This document shows positions 23,814 through 36,100 of a stretch of 64,000 nt of DNA, in pieces. The translations under genes and the position numbers were made by a program. The notes beneath the pieces are model-generated. The model was not told where the DNA came from. It did no database searches and worked only from the letters and a program-made list of their open reading frames with translations. The stretch's first letter is position 1, and every line of letters begins with the position of its first letter. Source of the DNA: Stichopus chloronotus (Eukaryota > Echinodermata > Holothuroidea > Aspidochirotida > Stichopodidae); assembly GCA_021234535.1 (NCBI GenBank), contig CM037837.1, positions 4,380,218 to 4,444,217 on the forward strand, read 5' to 3'.

Positions 23814-24020
23814 TAGCCCCAAACCAGTAGCATATAAAGGCCGGGATAAAATTTGAAAAATCTGCAGTACGGTGAGGGCCCTTCTACGGTGAGGCGTCCC
23901 GATGAGTTCATGACCAAGGGGAAAAAAGGTAGAAAAAGCGATGCAAGTAATCTCACAGCGTCTTTTTTGTATTTAAATAGTTTAGCATTCAATTATATGT
24001 GGTCATTGTTATTTTTTGTT

Positions 24021-25052
24021 TCAGCATTTACCTGGATTGACGTAGGCAATGTCGTCACCGCGGTCTTCCTTCTCTGCCTCGAGGTCAGTTTTGTCTTCTT
24101 CGTAGGGAGCCTTCGTCCCTTCTCCGTAAGTGATGACGCAGCAGGGCGGCCCGAAGCACGATAACAAAATCACCGTGGCGTTTGCCGTCACACCGATGCA
24201 GAGGGCAGGCGTTTGATAAATCGGATCGGCGATTACGAAGCAGACCATCCAAGCGACCATCAACAGTACGCTGGAAGCGCTACTCAAGAAGAGAGACCTG
24301 GATTCCTGCATGAGTCGACCGTCCTTGATGCGAGCTAACGAAAAGATCAGAGTCACAGAGACAAGGACAAAGACGTATATCATCGATATTACGATCTTTC
24401 GATTAGAAACATTACAGTCGAATGGTTCAATTCCACAAATAGCGGGGTCCCTTTCCACACGGGGAGGTGTAAGTACGATCCACTGAACTGAAAGAGCCAC
24501 TTGGGGCGCCAAAAAGGCCATAAATGCGCACAATTGGACACATGGTCCAAGTTTATTACTTCTTTGTTTCGGTTGAAATGTGTCCAAGTCCTCGTTGGTT
24601 TCGAGGGTGGCGAATGTCGCCATACATTTGACGAGGAGTGCTGCGAACACCCAGGCGTGAATGAACGCCGTGCCGAACTGCTGGAACCCGCAGATTAGTT
24701 CGTTCGGGAACCTCGTGTAGAAGATGTTCATGATATACATCATCATGATCCCTAGCAGCAGGAGGATATTAGCTACGATTGCAGACTTTTGCGTGACCGG
24801 ATACCGCCAAAAAAATAAAAGGACGAAGAACATGATCAACGCGAATAAACCGAAGACGAGCGATACTGCAAAGATCGCTGGGATCCATGGATCACTAAAA
24901 TCGTAAAGCCATACAACGTCAGAGGACGGTCCAGTGCGATCCTCCAGGCCACCAATAAAACAAAGGCAGTCGTCTGATCTATAAATTCCGTTTGGCCCAG
25001 GAAGGTTTTCAAGAACGACAGCGTCGGTTTCCCCTGGGATGACGATTCCGGC
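24021..25052 (-). CDS. Class C GPCR exon 4: seven-transmembrane domain
   Basis: Starts after CTTCCATCCAG with AGIVIPGE and carries all seven helices in one exon, at about exon residues 57-82, 91-112, 121-146, 170-194, 219-241, 253-275 and 283-309. Cys121 at the start of helix 3 and Cys206 or Cys213 before helix 5 are placed for the conserved extracellular disulfide. Helix 7 (LCIGVTANATVILLSCFGP) resembles mGluR 'CFSVSLSATVALGCMFVP'. The tail is acidic (EEDKTDLEAEKEDRGDD). It either stops at TGA 24023-24021 or is spliced at CCAG|GTAAAT (exon end 24032) to an unseen exon. Confidence 0.9.
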   Translation of the reverse strand, partial: AGIVIPGETDAVVLENLPGPNGIYRSDDCLCFIGGLEDRTGPSSDVVWLYDFSDPWIPAIFAVSLVFGLFALIMFFVLLFFWRYPVTQKSAIVANILLLLGIMMMYIMNIFYTRFPNELICGFQQFGTAFIHAWVFAALLVKCMATFATLETNEDLDTFQPKQRSNKLGPCVQLCAFMAFLAPQVALSVQWIVLTPPRVERDPAICGIEPFDCNVSNRKIVISMIYVFVLVSVTLIFSLARIKDGRLMQESRSLFLSSASSVLLMVAWMVCFVIADPIYQTPALCIGVTANATVILLSCFGPPCCVITYGEGTKAPYEEDKTDLEAEKEDRGDDIAYVNPGKC

Positions 25053-27909
25053 CTGGATGGAAGGAAGAGAGGTGGTAAGAAAGTTAAAAAAAAAAAGGTG
25101 GAATGATTTTATAAACATTTTTTTACACAACTTTGATCAAATGTGTTGCATTTTAGAAAAAGCACCTTACAAACGTTTTCATCTTTGCTTTAGTCTTCAT
25201 TAATTATTAATTGAAAGACAAACACGGGGGCTTTTTAGACTATTTTAAGTGTCGCTACCTTTTAAGGAGGAAGACACGTAGTGAGAGTTGGGAGTAAAGT
25301 GATAAGGGATGCTAATGTCTCCGATTCTTCCAATTCTGCCGATCATGACTATGATTGCAGCCATATCTAAATTCAGCCAATTGAAAGTAGGCTTGCACAC
25401 TACTCCTGTAAACTGAGCTAACACCAAACAAAATAAGGAACACATTTTCACAACAGACTACGAATCAATAACAAAATCAGTTCTGATATCGTTGCTACCG
25501 TTACTAACTTCGATTAATCACACACTCTTGTACGATTGTTTCATTCTACATAATATCTGCTAAAGCTAGTAAATTCCCGATAGTTTGCATTTGAAAACGC
25601 ACCACGTTCGTTCCCGGGGGATCCAGTGTTAAAACACAGTAAGTTTTACTTATTTCCTCCTCGTTCTGTGTAGACTGCTCGACGGTTTCAAGGAGCGGCG
25701 CGTTCGGGGACGCCAAGAAATCTAAGACGCAATCCTGATTGAGGCTTGAATTATCCTTGCAAGCCAGTTCGATGGTTTCGTTGATGTAGCCAGCAATCAT
25801 TTCTACCGCTCGGATCAGACTGGACGTATGAGAGGCAGTGATATCTTCTTCTGACACACTGCCGTCGAGTATGGTTCTGTTCAACCACGGGTTATCCTTA
25901 ATAGATGCCTGCAAGTAAAATATGAAATCACGAGTGTTTTATATTTTCTATCTTAATGCAAGTATAAAAATAAGCGATTTACTTAATTTTTCTTTAGAAT
26001 GGCTTTAAACAGTCACTTAAATTTCGGGTGCTCATGCGATATATCGTATATTGCTTTCGATCAAGGGAGGCTGAGGGGTATGTGATTAGTGTGTGCACTT
26101 CTCTTACTCATAGATTCCGTTTGACAGGTTACCCCAAGGCCATTCTAGCATAACCGTCATCTTTAAAATGAAACTTCTAATTCTAAGCTATTCCAATAAA
26201 AAAGAAAAAAAACTTTCTCCTCATTTTAACATGGAATGTTGATGAAACAGAGGCCTACATCCTAGGTACGTTAGAAACTCCATTCCCATGATTAGGCCCA
26301 GTGAAGAAGAATATTATGTTTTGTACTTCTATATTTACCGTCAGAAATTGACGTATTCAACCATTCAACAAACCTTACACGTTATCACTGTACACTTGAG
26401 AAAATGAACAGGAAAAGATGTAAATTTAACTTACATCAACATCCAGCTGCTCAGAGATGTAGGTAAGGAAATTTCTATTTACGTCACAATTGACGTCATC
26501 GATAAAGATTGTTCCATTAGCTTCCCGTAAGAGGCCGTCATCTAGCAAGCCGTTGTCAATAGCAGTCTGCCAAGCGGACGTTCCCACGTTGCTAAATCTA
26601 TTTCCTCTCAGACGAATAGATCTTAGAAGCAGTCTTATCTCCTCTGGGGAAACGATCCAAACTAACACCCGAATGTCACCCCCTGAGCTGAATAAGTCGG
26701 ATACGATATCGTCAGCCGCCTCTTGGGTCAGACCGTAGGGGATATCCCGTTCGAAGGAGACACATGCTCCGACATTCCCCGCTGAATTAAGGAAGGCAAC
26801 TCTGCGAGATGGACCGGATCCGTATCCGGAATAAAATAGACCGACATTGAACCACGATTTTTCCTCCAAAATGGACGCCAATGCAGAGGTCTCAGATGTC
26901 AACGGGACTGCAGATGTCAGCAATGGAAGTGCTCTGATCATGCCTACTTCCACGTTTTCATCCATCTGTGCCCCGGTGTCGTCGGCCCCTTCGAGGGGAG
27001 AATCACCGGATGGAACATCTATTGCCAATGAAGGTAAGTATCCAATCTGAAAAAAAAAAAAAAACGGATCGATAAAAAGACAAAATTACGAGACTTTCAT
27101 GTCAAAATAAAAATAAGATTACAAAAAAAAAAAAAAAAGAAACCGCAGGGCTTATTCTTATCTACTTGTATACGGTACTCAATAGGAGAGTCCAGTCTAT
27201 TTACCCGCCACATATCCGATCTCTATGCACTTTCTGTGTATGACGGCGTTCCCTACAATTACGAAAAAAAAAGAACTTTCATGAAAAGTATTTCAACAGT
27301 ACATTTTGTTGAAAGTAGGAAACCCGAATTGGAGTAACATGAGACATCAATGTGTCAGCGAATTAATATCCATGGCCTTTCCATCGTGTAAGATACTGAT
27401 ATTATTTTTTCACTGAAACTTACAGTAAGTATCCCCAAACGTCGAGAAATCTCTTCAAAGATAAGTTCCGATACACCGCGATCGTCTTCAGAACCGGGAA
27501 CCAGAATCCCGACAGTCGGACTGGCTTGGTTCATGTCCATCGCTGTATCCGATAGCACATATGAGACGTCCCGTAAAGTACCGACGGGGTTGTTACAACC
27601 GTCGATAACCGTCAAACCGAGAGTGAGGTTTATTCCAAGATTCTCAAAATAGGTAACAGATGCCGACTGAGCTGCAAACCGGAGAGCTTCGACGTCATAC
27701 GCTACCCGATGATTGAATTCCCCTGTACACCGAAAATCGTCCACAGACTCCCTGTAGTTAAGTACTGCAAGAATGTTCAAGTCACCGGGAATACGTACGA
27801 TAGAAGAGGGCTCTGTTTGATTAGAAACGCTGCATCCAAGGGACGACATAAAGTAAAGGAATGCAACCAGGAGGAAACGGGATGTATTTCTCTTACACGA
27901 GAATTCCAT
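24021..27909 (-). CDS. Class C G-protein-coupled receptor, orphan
   Basis: Exons on the minus strand are 27909-27424, 27046-26435, 25908 to about 25550, and 25052 to about 24021. The first three junctions are phase 0 with clear GT/AG. The product is about 820-830 residues: a signal peptide, a Venus-flytrap (ANF-receptor type) ligand-binding domain, and a seven-helix 7tm_3 domain followed by a short acidic tail. Class C receptors act at the plasma membrane as dimers sensing amino acids or other small ligands. The cysteine-rich linker usual in glutamate and calcium-sensing receptors is not visible, so an mGluR-like but atypical receptor is inferred. The ligand cannot be told. The join between exons 3 and 4 is unresolved. 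Confidence 0.85.
25548..25908 (-). CDS. Class C GPCR exon 3: end of Venus-flytrap domain
   Basis: Begins in phase 0 after TTACTTGCAG with ASIKDNPWLNRT, equivalent to the 'NPW' segment near the end of class C ligand-binding domains. It then has an amphipathic helix (SSLIRAVEMIAGYINETI) and two cysteines (ACKDN, QDCVLDF). The frame runs to TAG at 25548-25546. The exact donor is not clear: AT|GTAGAA (phase 2) and GTG|GTGCGT (phase 0) are possible, and only phase 0 fits exon 4 directly. The 3' boundary is therefore approximate. Confidence 0.75.
26435..27046 (-). CDS. Class C GPCR exon 2: Venus-flytrap domain, middle
   Basis: 204 codons in phase 0 at both ends (acceptor TTTTTTCAG|ATT, donor GAT|GTAAGT). 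It starts IGYLPSLAIDV. It carries VGLFYSGYGSGPS and an IRVLVWIVSPEEIRLLL strand-helix typical of lobe 2. Near the end, SAWQTAID and GTIFIDDVN resemble the 'W..D' and 'G.....' strand segments of glutamate-type receptors. It ends LTYISEQLDVD. Confidence 0.87.
27424..27909 (-). CDS. Class C GPCR exon 1: signal peptide and Venus-flytrap lobe 1
   Basis: 162 codons from ATG at 27909. A hydrophobic signal segment (RFLLVAFLYFMSSLG) lies near residues 11-25. The pattern EALRFAAQSA, then NLGINLTLGLTVIDGCNNP, matches the helix-strand-Asp-Cys pattern of class C ligand-binding domains. VGILVPGSEDDRGVSE corresponds to the 'GPGSS' region. The donor ACT|GTAAGT in phase 0 joins LGILT to IGYLPSLA of exon 2, as expected for the strand that enters the binding cleft. 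Confidence 0.85.
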
Positions 27910-30812
27910 ATTCCTTTATTTATAAAATAAAAGAAATGAGAAAAGAATAGAAAAAAAAGAGTAAAGATGTGTGATGAGCTTACGTAATATCATAATGTAA
28001 GTGATGTTTAGTACGGTAAGCGTCAGTGCACTAATGAGCAGAATTATATAACGAAATAAAAAATAGAACAAAATAGCGTTACAACGGAATGAGTGAATTT
28101 AAACAATGCCTAACGTAAGTCGGTTTTTTATGATTACTTTACGTAGGATTAATTTACATAATGAAAAATTTGATTCACTCGTTATGGACCAATCCTGTTC
28201 GCAGTGGTCAAGCTCCTGTTCTGATCATATACACAGGCATGTAGACATGTACCATACATACTTGTGTGTCTATATCTCAGTTTTATCTGTGCGAAAGGTT
28301 CGTGAATATTCAAACTAAGCATTGACGAATCTTAATAGTAAAACACTCGTGTTAGTGTTTTCGGATACCGTTATGCATATAGTTTGCATATAATATGAAT
28401 ACACATTGAAACAGTGTCCCTGAGTGTTGACTCCTTGCAGTTGACTTACCAGTTGAGTTTGTACACCTTTTTTAAATACATCCACGGGGTATCCGTATCA
28501 GTGCTATAGTGTCTGCTCTCCTCACTTCCGACTGTTGTTTCTTCACTGCAGACTCAAACCTATACACTATCTGTGTGACGGGTGCAGTGTCTGGTATGCA
28601 AGGGTGTACAACCCAACACCAGTTATTTATGCACTTGGTTATGTTGGTCGCACTGAAAAATTGAAATTCATTGTCAAATAAGCCTCTTGACTCAGAATGA
28701 CTACATGTAGCCTTTTGTGCTTATAAAAAGTCAATGCCAATATACCACAAAGGATGATACCACGCATCGTTGCCTTACCTATTCGTGGGTGAACTAGCCA
28801 AAAAAAAAAAAAAAACGAAGGTTACACCTTATCAGTTCGGACTTCAAAAGGGATTCTACCGATATTCGTTCCCGTTATAGGCGAACCACTACATGTATGA
28901 CCGTAATGCCGCATAAACGCCGCATATAGTTCTGATGGTATACAGTGAGAAATATGTTAAGGAACATAGGCTTAACCGTGTAAAAGTAAAACTCATTGAA
29001 ATCCTGTCGAGGTTCGTCTGACTGATACTGCTTGTATCAGAACTAAACTTTTCCACCAGTTCCATGTTTGTGTATTCGCGACCATCCTGAACGGTTACAT
29101 TAGAAAGTGTAAAACTGAATTACGAGAACGTTTGATCGTCGGACTAACTTTATGTTAAAAATACATTATTATTTTCGTTTCGCAGGTTTAACTGAGCCGT
29201 CATTGAAGCCATTTAGACCCCCCAAAACAAAAAAAAGTACGTAAACTGTGTTTTTTGGAAGTGAAATAAAAGGGTCGGTGATATACTGCTTATATTTGTT
29301 TGTGGGTTTAAGTTAGAGATTATAGTTGGTACTGTGGTGTCACACTATGTAGGTGTAGTCTGCGCAAGGTGGCCAAGTTACAGTAGGGACGGACTGTCCA
29401 AACATCGGTCACATTATTCATTGCTGTGAAAAAGACACAAGAACAAAAAGGGTGGCGAATGTTCACTTAGATGGATGACTTTACGTGTGAAAATATTTGG
29501 ATTTTTAGCATACTTAATTGGGGCTTATTTAGGACTCTGACAATTTGATATTATCAAAACCCAATTGGCAGCTCCTATGATATATCGTCTCGCTATACTT
29601 ATTACACCATTAAATAGTGTTTGCATCCGTCGTTAATGTTAAAACTGCGTGCTAAAGTGTTCCTGTTTTTCTTGTTCTCACGGTCGAATCCATAAAACGA
29701 ATGCAGCCTGCAAATGATACTATTCCATGTGTTTGCTTTGATCGGTGAACTTGTAACACCTTCGTTCCCCCACCCATTGTTTGATACGTAACACCTTCGT
29801 AAACATATTTTGAAGTGAAAAGACAAACCTTTTCACCATTCAAATTATGTATACACAACAAGACTACGTGTTGGAGTCCATTTCCCATCGTGCATACTGT
29901 TTGTAGCTTTTCAGGTTACTGGTTGTAGCAATCAATACAGCTAGAAATTGCTTTTGTGATCCCACCGATTGCTTCGGTCTTTGAACCCCGTCTATCCACC
30001 CAGAGCCTCACCCACCAATCCACCCATGCATGTGAGAGTTTGGAAGTCTGACCTTGGTATACAGAGCTACGACTTTTCTCTCAAATTATTTTATCAACAA
30101 AACAAAAAAAAAGGTAATGTCACCGTACCTATCAAACTAGTTATTTTTAATTCTTCTCATTGCAAATGAAAGAAATTTTCCCACGAGAGAAGATTATGTT
30201 GGTCCAAATAATGATTTGCTTGGGTAAACAATGGAATTAAAATCTCCGAGTATTTCAGGGCAAGGGAAAGTGTTGATGCGAAGCCTATATCTGGCATGAT
30301 TACACGGCATGACACATCGAGTTTGTACCAAACTTTGAAGTCTTTGTGCGCCGGCAAGGCGACCCGGTTGGGGTTCTTAACCCTATACATTCCTCGACTT
30401 TGGCTTTTTTTTCAGAGGTAGTTATTTTGAGAGAGCTTTTTGGATTTCTCTCAATAACATTTGGCTTTTTCTGTCCTACTAAATCCCATCAAAAAATAAA
30501 AAAGAAAATGGCAACAAACGGAGTGAATTCTTCATAGGGGAATCCTCGCAGTGTCAATGTTATACGTCAGATGTCGAATTTGTCGGTAAGATAATGTCTT
30601 CTGAAGTTGAAAGATGCGGCTGCAGAAACTCACGGCAGAGTCACAGACACGATCAGAACAGCGGGAAAGATAACATGAAATTTCCTCAATTTTATGCTAC
30701 AGTCATGAACATTGTACCGAATATCTGTATCCACTCCGGATCTATACTGTTATTAAAACACGAAGCTTTTGACACACGAGATCTCAAATAAAGAACATCT
30801 GGATGAAGAAGG

Positions 30813-30910
30813 GGCCCGGAAGTGCAATGTCCTGCAATCTGGGAGGCTTTTCTAGTAAAAAGCTTTTGGATACGTTCCGAGCCAACTGATGGTGGCGCTC
30901 CGCTTACATA
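30813..30910 (+). repeat. Dispersed repeat family, copy 2
   Basis: GGAAGTGCAATGTCCTGCAATC, read in parts, then GGGAGGCTTTT and CCAACTGATGGTGGCGCTCC. Similar in order and spacing to the copies at 9976 and 31208. Confidence 0.6.
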
Positions 30911-31207
30911 CGTGAATTAACATAATCATGTCTCTAGAAACACGGCTCTGTCTACCAATATTTCCAATACTGTGCACTGACTTATCACATTATCATCTTA
31001 ACTTACAAAGCTCGTGTGCAACTGCTCACATCGACCTCAGGACTTTTTTTGAAGAGATTAACGAGTGATCAACGAAATTTTAATAGGGAAGAATATCCTG
31101 GATATTAGCAATCCAAATTATCAACATTTCTCCATAGATTGATGTTTTCTTCATTAATTGAGAAATGCACATACAAGATCCATCGTTGAGTAAATGACAG
31201 CGTATAA

Positions 31208-31345
31208 CACCCGGGAAGTGCCGTTTCCGGCAATCTTGGGTGTGTGGGTGTGTGTGGTGGGGAGGGGCACGGGTTGTAAAGCCAAAAATTTTCTTTTACG
31301 CTCCCCGCCAACTGATGGTGGTGGGGCGCTCCGTTCAGATAATCC
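31208..31345 (+). repeat. Dispersed repeat family, copy 3
   Basis: Begins CCCGGGAAGTGCCGTTTCCG and ends CGCCAACTGATGGTGGTGG plus GGCGCTCCGTTCAGATA. A GT-rich insertion in the middle makes it longer than the other two copies. It lies only 300 bp from copy 2. Confidence 0.6.
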
Positions 31346-32845
31346 CCAGAGTTCTGATAAGATTCTGATAACCCAGCTTGACCTTAGCCAACCCCACCAA
31401 ATGCTCAAAATCCTGACCAGACGCCAGGTCACCCACAGGTAGTCTACTCTGTCCCTCCGAGCGTGATGAAAAATGAAAATAAAAAAAATACTAGGCCCTA
31501 CTTTACAAATAGGAATTCCTGATGATTCAGTTCGAATGTAAGCATCAAATGTAGCACGTACATTTTGCATCTAATCCACCTTATATAACAAATATGATGC
31601 CAATCCCCAGGATGGTGATGTCATTAATTCTATCATATCACCATACACACCACCCCCCCCCCCTCCTTCACTGATGTCACCTTAATTTCGAAATCAAGCT
31701 GACCCTCAGCATGTGACATTTAGAAGTTTTGAAGTTTGTCCATCCACACCCGGTATACCTAACTATGCCTAAGACAGGGTTAAAAAAAGGGAAAATTTAG
31801 GAGCTCGTCCCTTCTGGATGAATGTCTAGCTATGCCACAGAGACACACTACTTAGAAAACGGTTCCAACGTGACAGAAGCAACTTGTTTTGTCAAATATG
31901 GGAACATGCAGTGGGGGTAGGGGTGGTGCATGAAGTACGGGAATGGGGTAGGAACAAAGAATATGGTAAGATGCAGAAGAAAGATAAATCGAGATGAATT
32001 ATGCGGAGTAAATGAGAATAGGCAATTGTGACACACTGTAAGATTGCCCTGCACTCTTTTCCTCCGAATTGGTAATAAATACCGAATTAGCATATTTTCT
32101 TCATGCATCTGTTGTATGCTGGCAAATTCTGTCAGAAATGTTTACATCCTACAGATAATATTCATAAGCATGTGTTTTTATGCCTCTCTTTCATGCCACT
32201 GGCAGATTTTTTTTTTACCACAAATCTGTTAATAGGATAATGCCTATACCCCTGCAAGTGCGAAAAGGTACCTAAAATGTATGCCGCAACTACCTTTCCT
32301 TGACTTTTATAAACGATGTGTTCAGATCTTGTCATCTTATTTGTCTGTGGTGAAGACAGTGCACTGTTTGCATTTAGCTTCAAAAAGTTAAAAGTAGCTG
32401 ACATTACATAAAACAGCTGCACTTTTTATGACCTGTTAACATACTCCTGTTTCCACTTGTAAGTCACTTGTGCTGGTAAGTAAAGAAAGACAAAGAACTT
32501 TGATTTAAATGACACAAAACTGGAGAAAATACACAATCAAAAGCCGACTAGTTCACTTTTTTTTCTGTTAGTTTATTACTTCTCGCCTCTCTTCTTCATC
32601 TCTTCGGTTTATTTTTCTGACACAACAGGAGGATTGTAAACTTCACCAAAGAAGTCGACATAATTGTCTTTTGTTTTAAATTTATGCAAAAAATAAAATA
32701 CTGAACAGGAGATTACAAGATGGACATTTAATACGAACTGCTAAAATCACAATCCATGAAAAATAAAAGACTTCGTCCAGTTATGTTGTGTCTTAATTTG
32801 TATTTTCAAGCAGTATGTTATTGTATACATGTTTGTTACTACAAG

Positions 32846-33172
32846 CAGGGGTGCTGCCAGGGTCTAATAAAAGGGGCGGGGGGAGGATGTTGCCAAACGG
32901 CTACGATGGGGCACTTACTATCTACGCGGTTTATCCTCATCTGTTGGTACGGAGTAAAATGTAAAATTTTGGCAAAAAGAACCCCTCCCAGATTAGCGGA
33001 AATTGCCATTTCCAAGTCTGCATTTTCTGCTTATTGATATATCACCCACCCCCCTACCAAACAAATGTAGCTAACATACATTTGCAAGTAAATTTATTTT
33101 TGGGGTCAAATTATGATTCAGAGGTCCATGTCCTCCTTTGACACCCCCTCCCCCCCAGATGTGAGGCCACTG
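32846..33172. mobile_element. Possible 327-bp hAT-like MITE
   Basis: Ends CAGGGGTGCTGCCAGG on the left and, complemented, CAGTGGCCTCACATCTGGGG on the right, with G-runs just inside both. Flanks ACTACAAG (32838-32845) and ACTAAACG (33173-33180) agree at 6 of 8 positions. The terminal repeat match is short, so this is tentative. Confidence 0.35.
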
Positions 33173-33180
33173 ACTAAACG

Positions 33181-36100
33181 TCAGGAGTGTTGACACCAAG
33201 GAGGAGAAATTTATTGACAGCGTGACAAGCTTCTGTTCATTCCAAGTCATGAGGAGTCCTCCCGAGAACGAATCATGACGATGCAACTACCGACATTCCC
33301 TTAAGCACCGACAGTTAATCAGCTGAACAATCACGCAACTGTCTCTGATTGGTAACAAACGATGACCTCTGAAGATGTTCAACCTGTGACTTGAATCCAT
33401 TTTAAAAAGACCTGCAAATGTTAAGGCTACAAGCAGCACCTTTGAGGTTTAACTTTATGACATGACGCAGGAGCAGCGGTGAGTAAATTGAATACAGTGG
33501 ATACAGTGTTGACGTGGTGTATAGAATGCCTGCCTCCCTGTTAACCTATGCAGACCCAACAGGATGGAAATCATGACCAGAGGAGAGCACATCTAGGGTT
33601 AGCATAAGTTTTCCATCTTTCAACAAATGTTGATTGACCAGGTAGGAATGGAAATCAATTTAAGTTGATTGAAGAAGTCATAGTGAATATCAAATGTTTC
33701 TTTTCAATAATTTTAAAGGTTACGACAGGTTTTGTTCACATTGTTAACAAAAAGACAGGTAAAGGCAATTCTGTTGTCTGTCTGGAATGTGTCTCTTTTC
33801 TCTGAGTATGCAAACTAGCCTGAAATTATGAAAGAAACTTAAAGAAGAGATATCTATCAAAATATGGGATCTGTTCATAGCCACAGCCAAAGGTTAACGC
33901 ACCGGTCACTTCCTTTGCTTGTAACTGTTAATGATACTGCTGACCAATGACCAAAGCTATGATGTGAGATAAAGGTCAATATTTGCTTTCAACTCTTGCA
34001 CAAATGATGTTCAATCAGACAGAAAAATGATATAAAATGTTAAACACATTACACAAAATTGAAAGTCTTCCCCTTCCCCCCCCCAACTGAACCCCCTCAT
34101 CCTCACGCAATCCTTTCCTACAGACATTGAGCCAGCAGTCACCTTCCGTGCATTCACTGAAAACTGAGTTTACAACCACAGAGGACAGATCATGATAAAA
34201 CAAACACTCGTGTGATATTCAAGGGTTTTAAATCTCATCTGCTAAACTGCCATATCTTACATATTGAAATAACCCCTTAGCCACTAGATAGCCACTAGAT
34301 ACAGGGAGTACAAATTTAAAAACTTAAAATGCTCACTCAAATATAGATCAATCAATATACATGCACCGATTGATCTGTGGCTTAGAAAGCGACTCAAAGA
34401 ATAAAAAAAAAAACTTCTATGTTCTCTTATATATTACATTAAAAAGCTTATCTCTGAAAAATCAATTTCCATATATTGTACATTGCACATCATTTATCAT
34501 AACATCATTGGAAGCATCCTCAGGTAGCTTCTTTGGCTACCAGCAAAAAACTGACAGTTCACCAATTTGCCACAGCCTTGTCACCATGGAGACTGCAGAA
34601 AAGAAAGACAGGTCTAAAAGGCAAACAGAATGGGAACCAATAAGAAATGTGTAATAAGAAAAAAAAATCCTTGACTAGAGAGATAAAAAAAATGATCATA
34701 TAGAAAAAAAAAATGATATACTTCTGAAATAATGAGGACACACATTTTGAAGGATATATGTCAACAGAGCAAAGGTAAAATCTTTTTGATAAACATTAGG
34801 CACAAAATCCAATAACCTTAAGATAATTTAGTAAAATTTACTCCTGCCATTATTCTGTTTTTCCGTTGTCTTTCACATATTTTGTTTTTCTAAATTGAAG
34901 ATTGGTAGATTCAGTATATAAGCAGCACACTACTTTTGGAAGGAAGGAACAAGGATATACATTAAAGCTAATACTACAGAGAGCAGTTTGTTGTAAAAAG
35001 CAAGTACACTGCAAACAAAATTTGAAAACTACAGTCTTAAACCAATTAAAAAAAAAAGCAAGCAAGCCATTTAAATATCGGAACAACTTTGCAGCATTAC
35101 AAAATAACAGTGATGGATAACAGTAATGTTAATTACACATTTATTCATGCAATTATTTGTCAAATATAATTGGAAGTATGTTCTCTTCTTGAAAACGTTG
35201 TTTGGCTGTATCTAAACCTTTATGTAAAACTTCACTCAATGTAGAAACAGAGATACAAAACAAAGTTTTTCCTTCAAGTGAGATGAGAGGCAACTGCCAT
35301 TAACCAGTCGAGGTCACACACATTACCCAAACCAGAAAGGATTCCAGAAAATGACAAAGAATACTAATGGATAAAAACGCCTAGCGGAATCCTATCCAAA
35401 GACCTGAGATCACAAAAAACAAAACAAACATAAAAAAAACAAAAAAACTAACACTCTTTGTTCACAGCAACCACAAGTATCACTGGTGCATGCAGTAAAT
35501 GTATGCCACAAGAAGCTACTGTTTGGATAAATACAATTTTCCACCAGCTGAAAATGGACAATGTTTAAGAAAGAAAAGGAATCAGAAAAAATGTGATAGC
35601 AGCAATAATAAATAAAATATGCAAAAGGCTCTTTCTGTTGTTCCCAATCCTCCTGTTTTGAAAAAATAGGGAAACATTTTGAGAGCACCCAAAACCCAAT
35701 AAGATGCTATCCATACATCAACGCCACACCGCCCGCCAGATTCACAAATCTACTTTGCATGTTTAATCCTTGTGATAATGAAGCAGGGACAAAGACACTG
35801 AGAGTTTGTGGACAGTCTTTACTACATCACATGCAATGCTTGTATTTTACCCCAGAATGTTCTTTTTTTATGCCTCACTGGGGTACATGTCTATGCCTGA
35901 ATAAATTCAAATGGACATATGACTGAAGAAAATTCCTCCACTTGATATTTACGCTGACAGATTTGGAAATTCAGCAAAATTTAGCGAAATTTGATGAGAT
36001 CATGACAAACCTGGCACACCGTTAGGTGCAGACTTACTATTTTCTTTACATTAATTCTCCTGATTTACTCTTGAAATTTCACACTTACAAGCAAAATTTA

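Larger units (their letters stand above)
27910..32837. other. No gene recognised upstream of the receptor
   Basis: Contains two copies of the dispersed repeat (30813-30910 and 31208-31345), an A-run at 28800-28816 and a C-run at 31652-31662. The receptor promoter should lie at the left edge, but no motif is convincing. Open frames here are short and lack protein-like patterns. Confidence 0.5.

Noticed and set aside
25245..25451. Minus-strand open segment as a receptor exon
   Set aside because: Splice phases do not fit either neighbour; kept only as a possibility in the findings.
24021..27909. Receptor as a GABA-B type
   Set aside because: The helix 7 and ligand-domain patterns are closer to mGluR-like sequences; absence of a cysteine-rich linker alone is not enough.
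27914..27932. TATAAATA-like sequence before the receptor ATG
   Set aside because: It is within about 20 bp of the start codon, too close to act as a TATA box for that start in an AT-rich genome.
31154..31570. 138-codon minus-strand open frame
   Set aside because: It overlaps a dispersed repeat and has no recognisable protein pattern.
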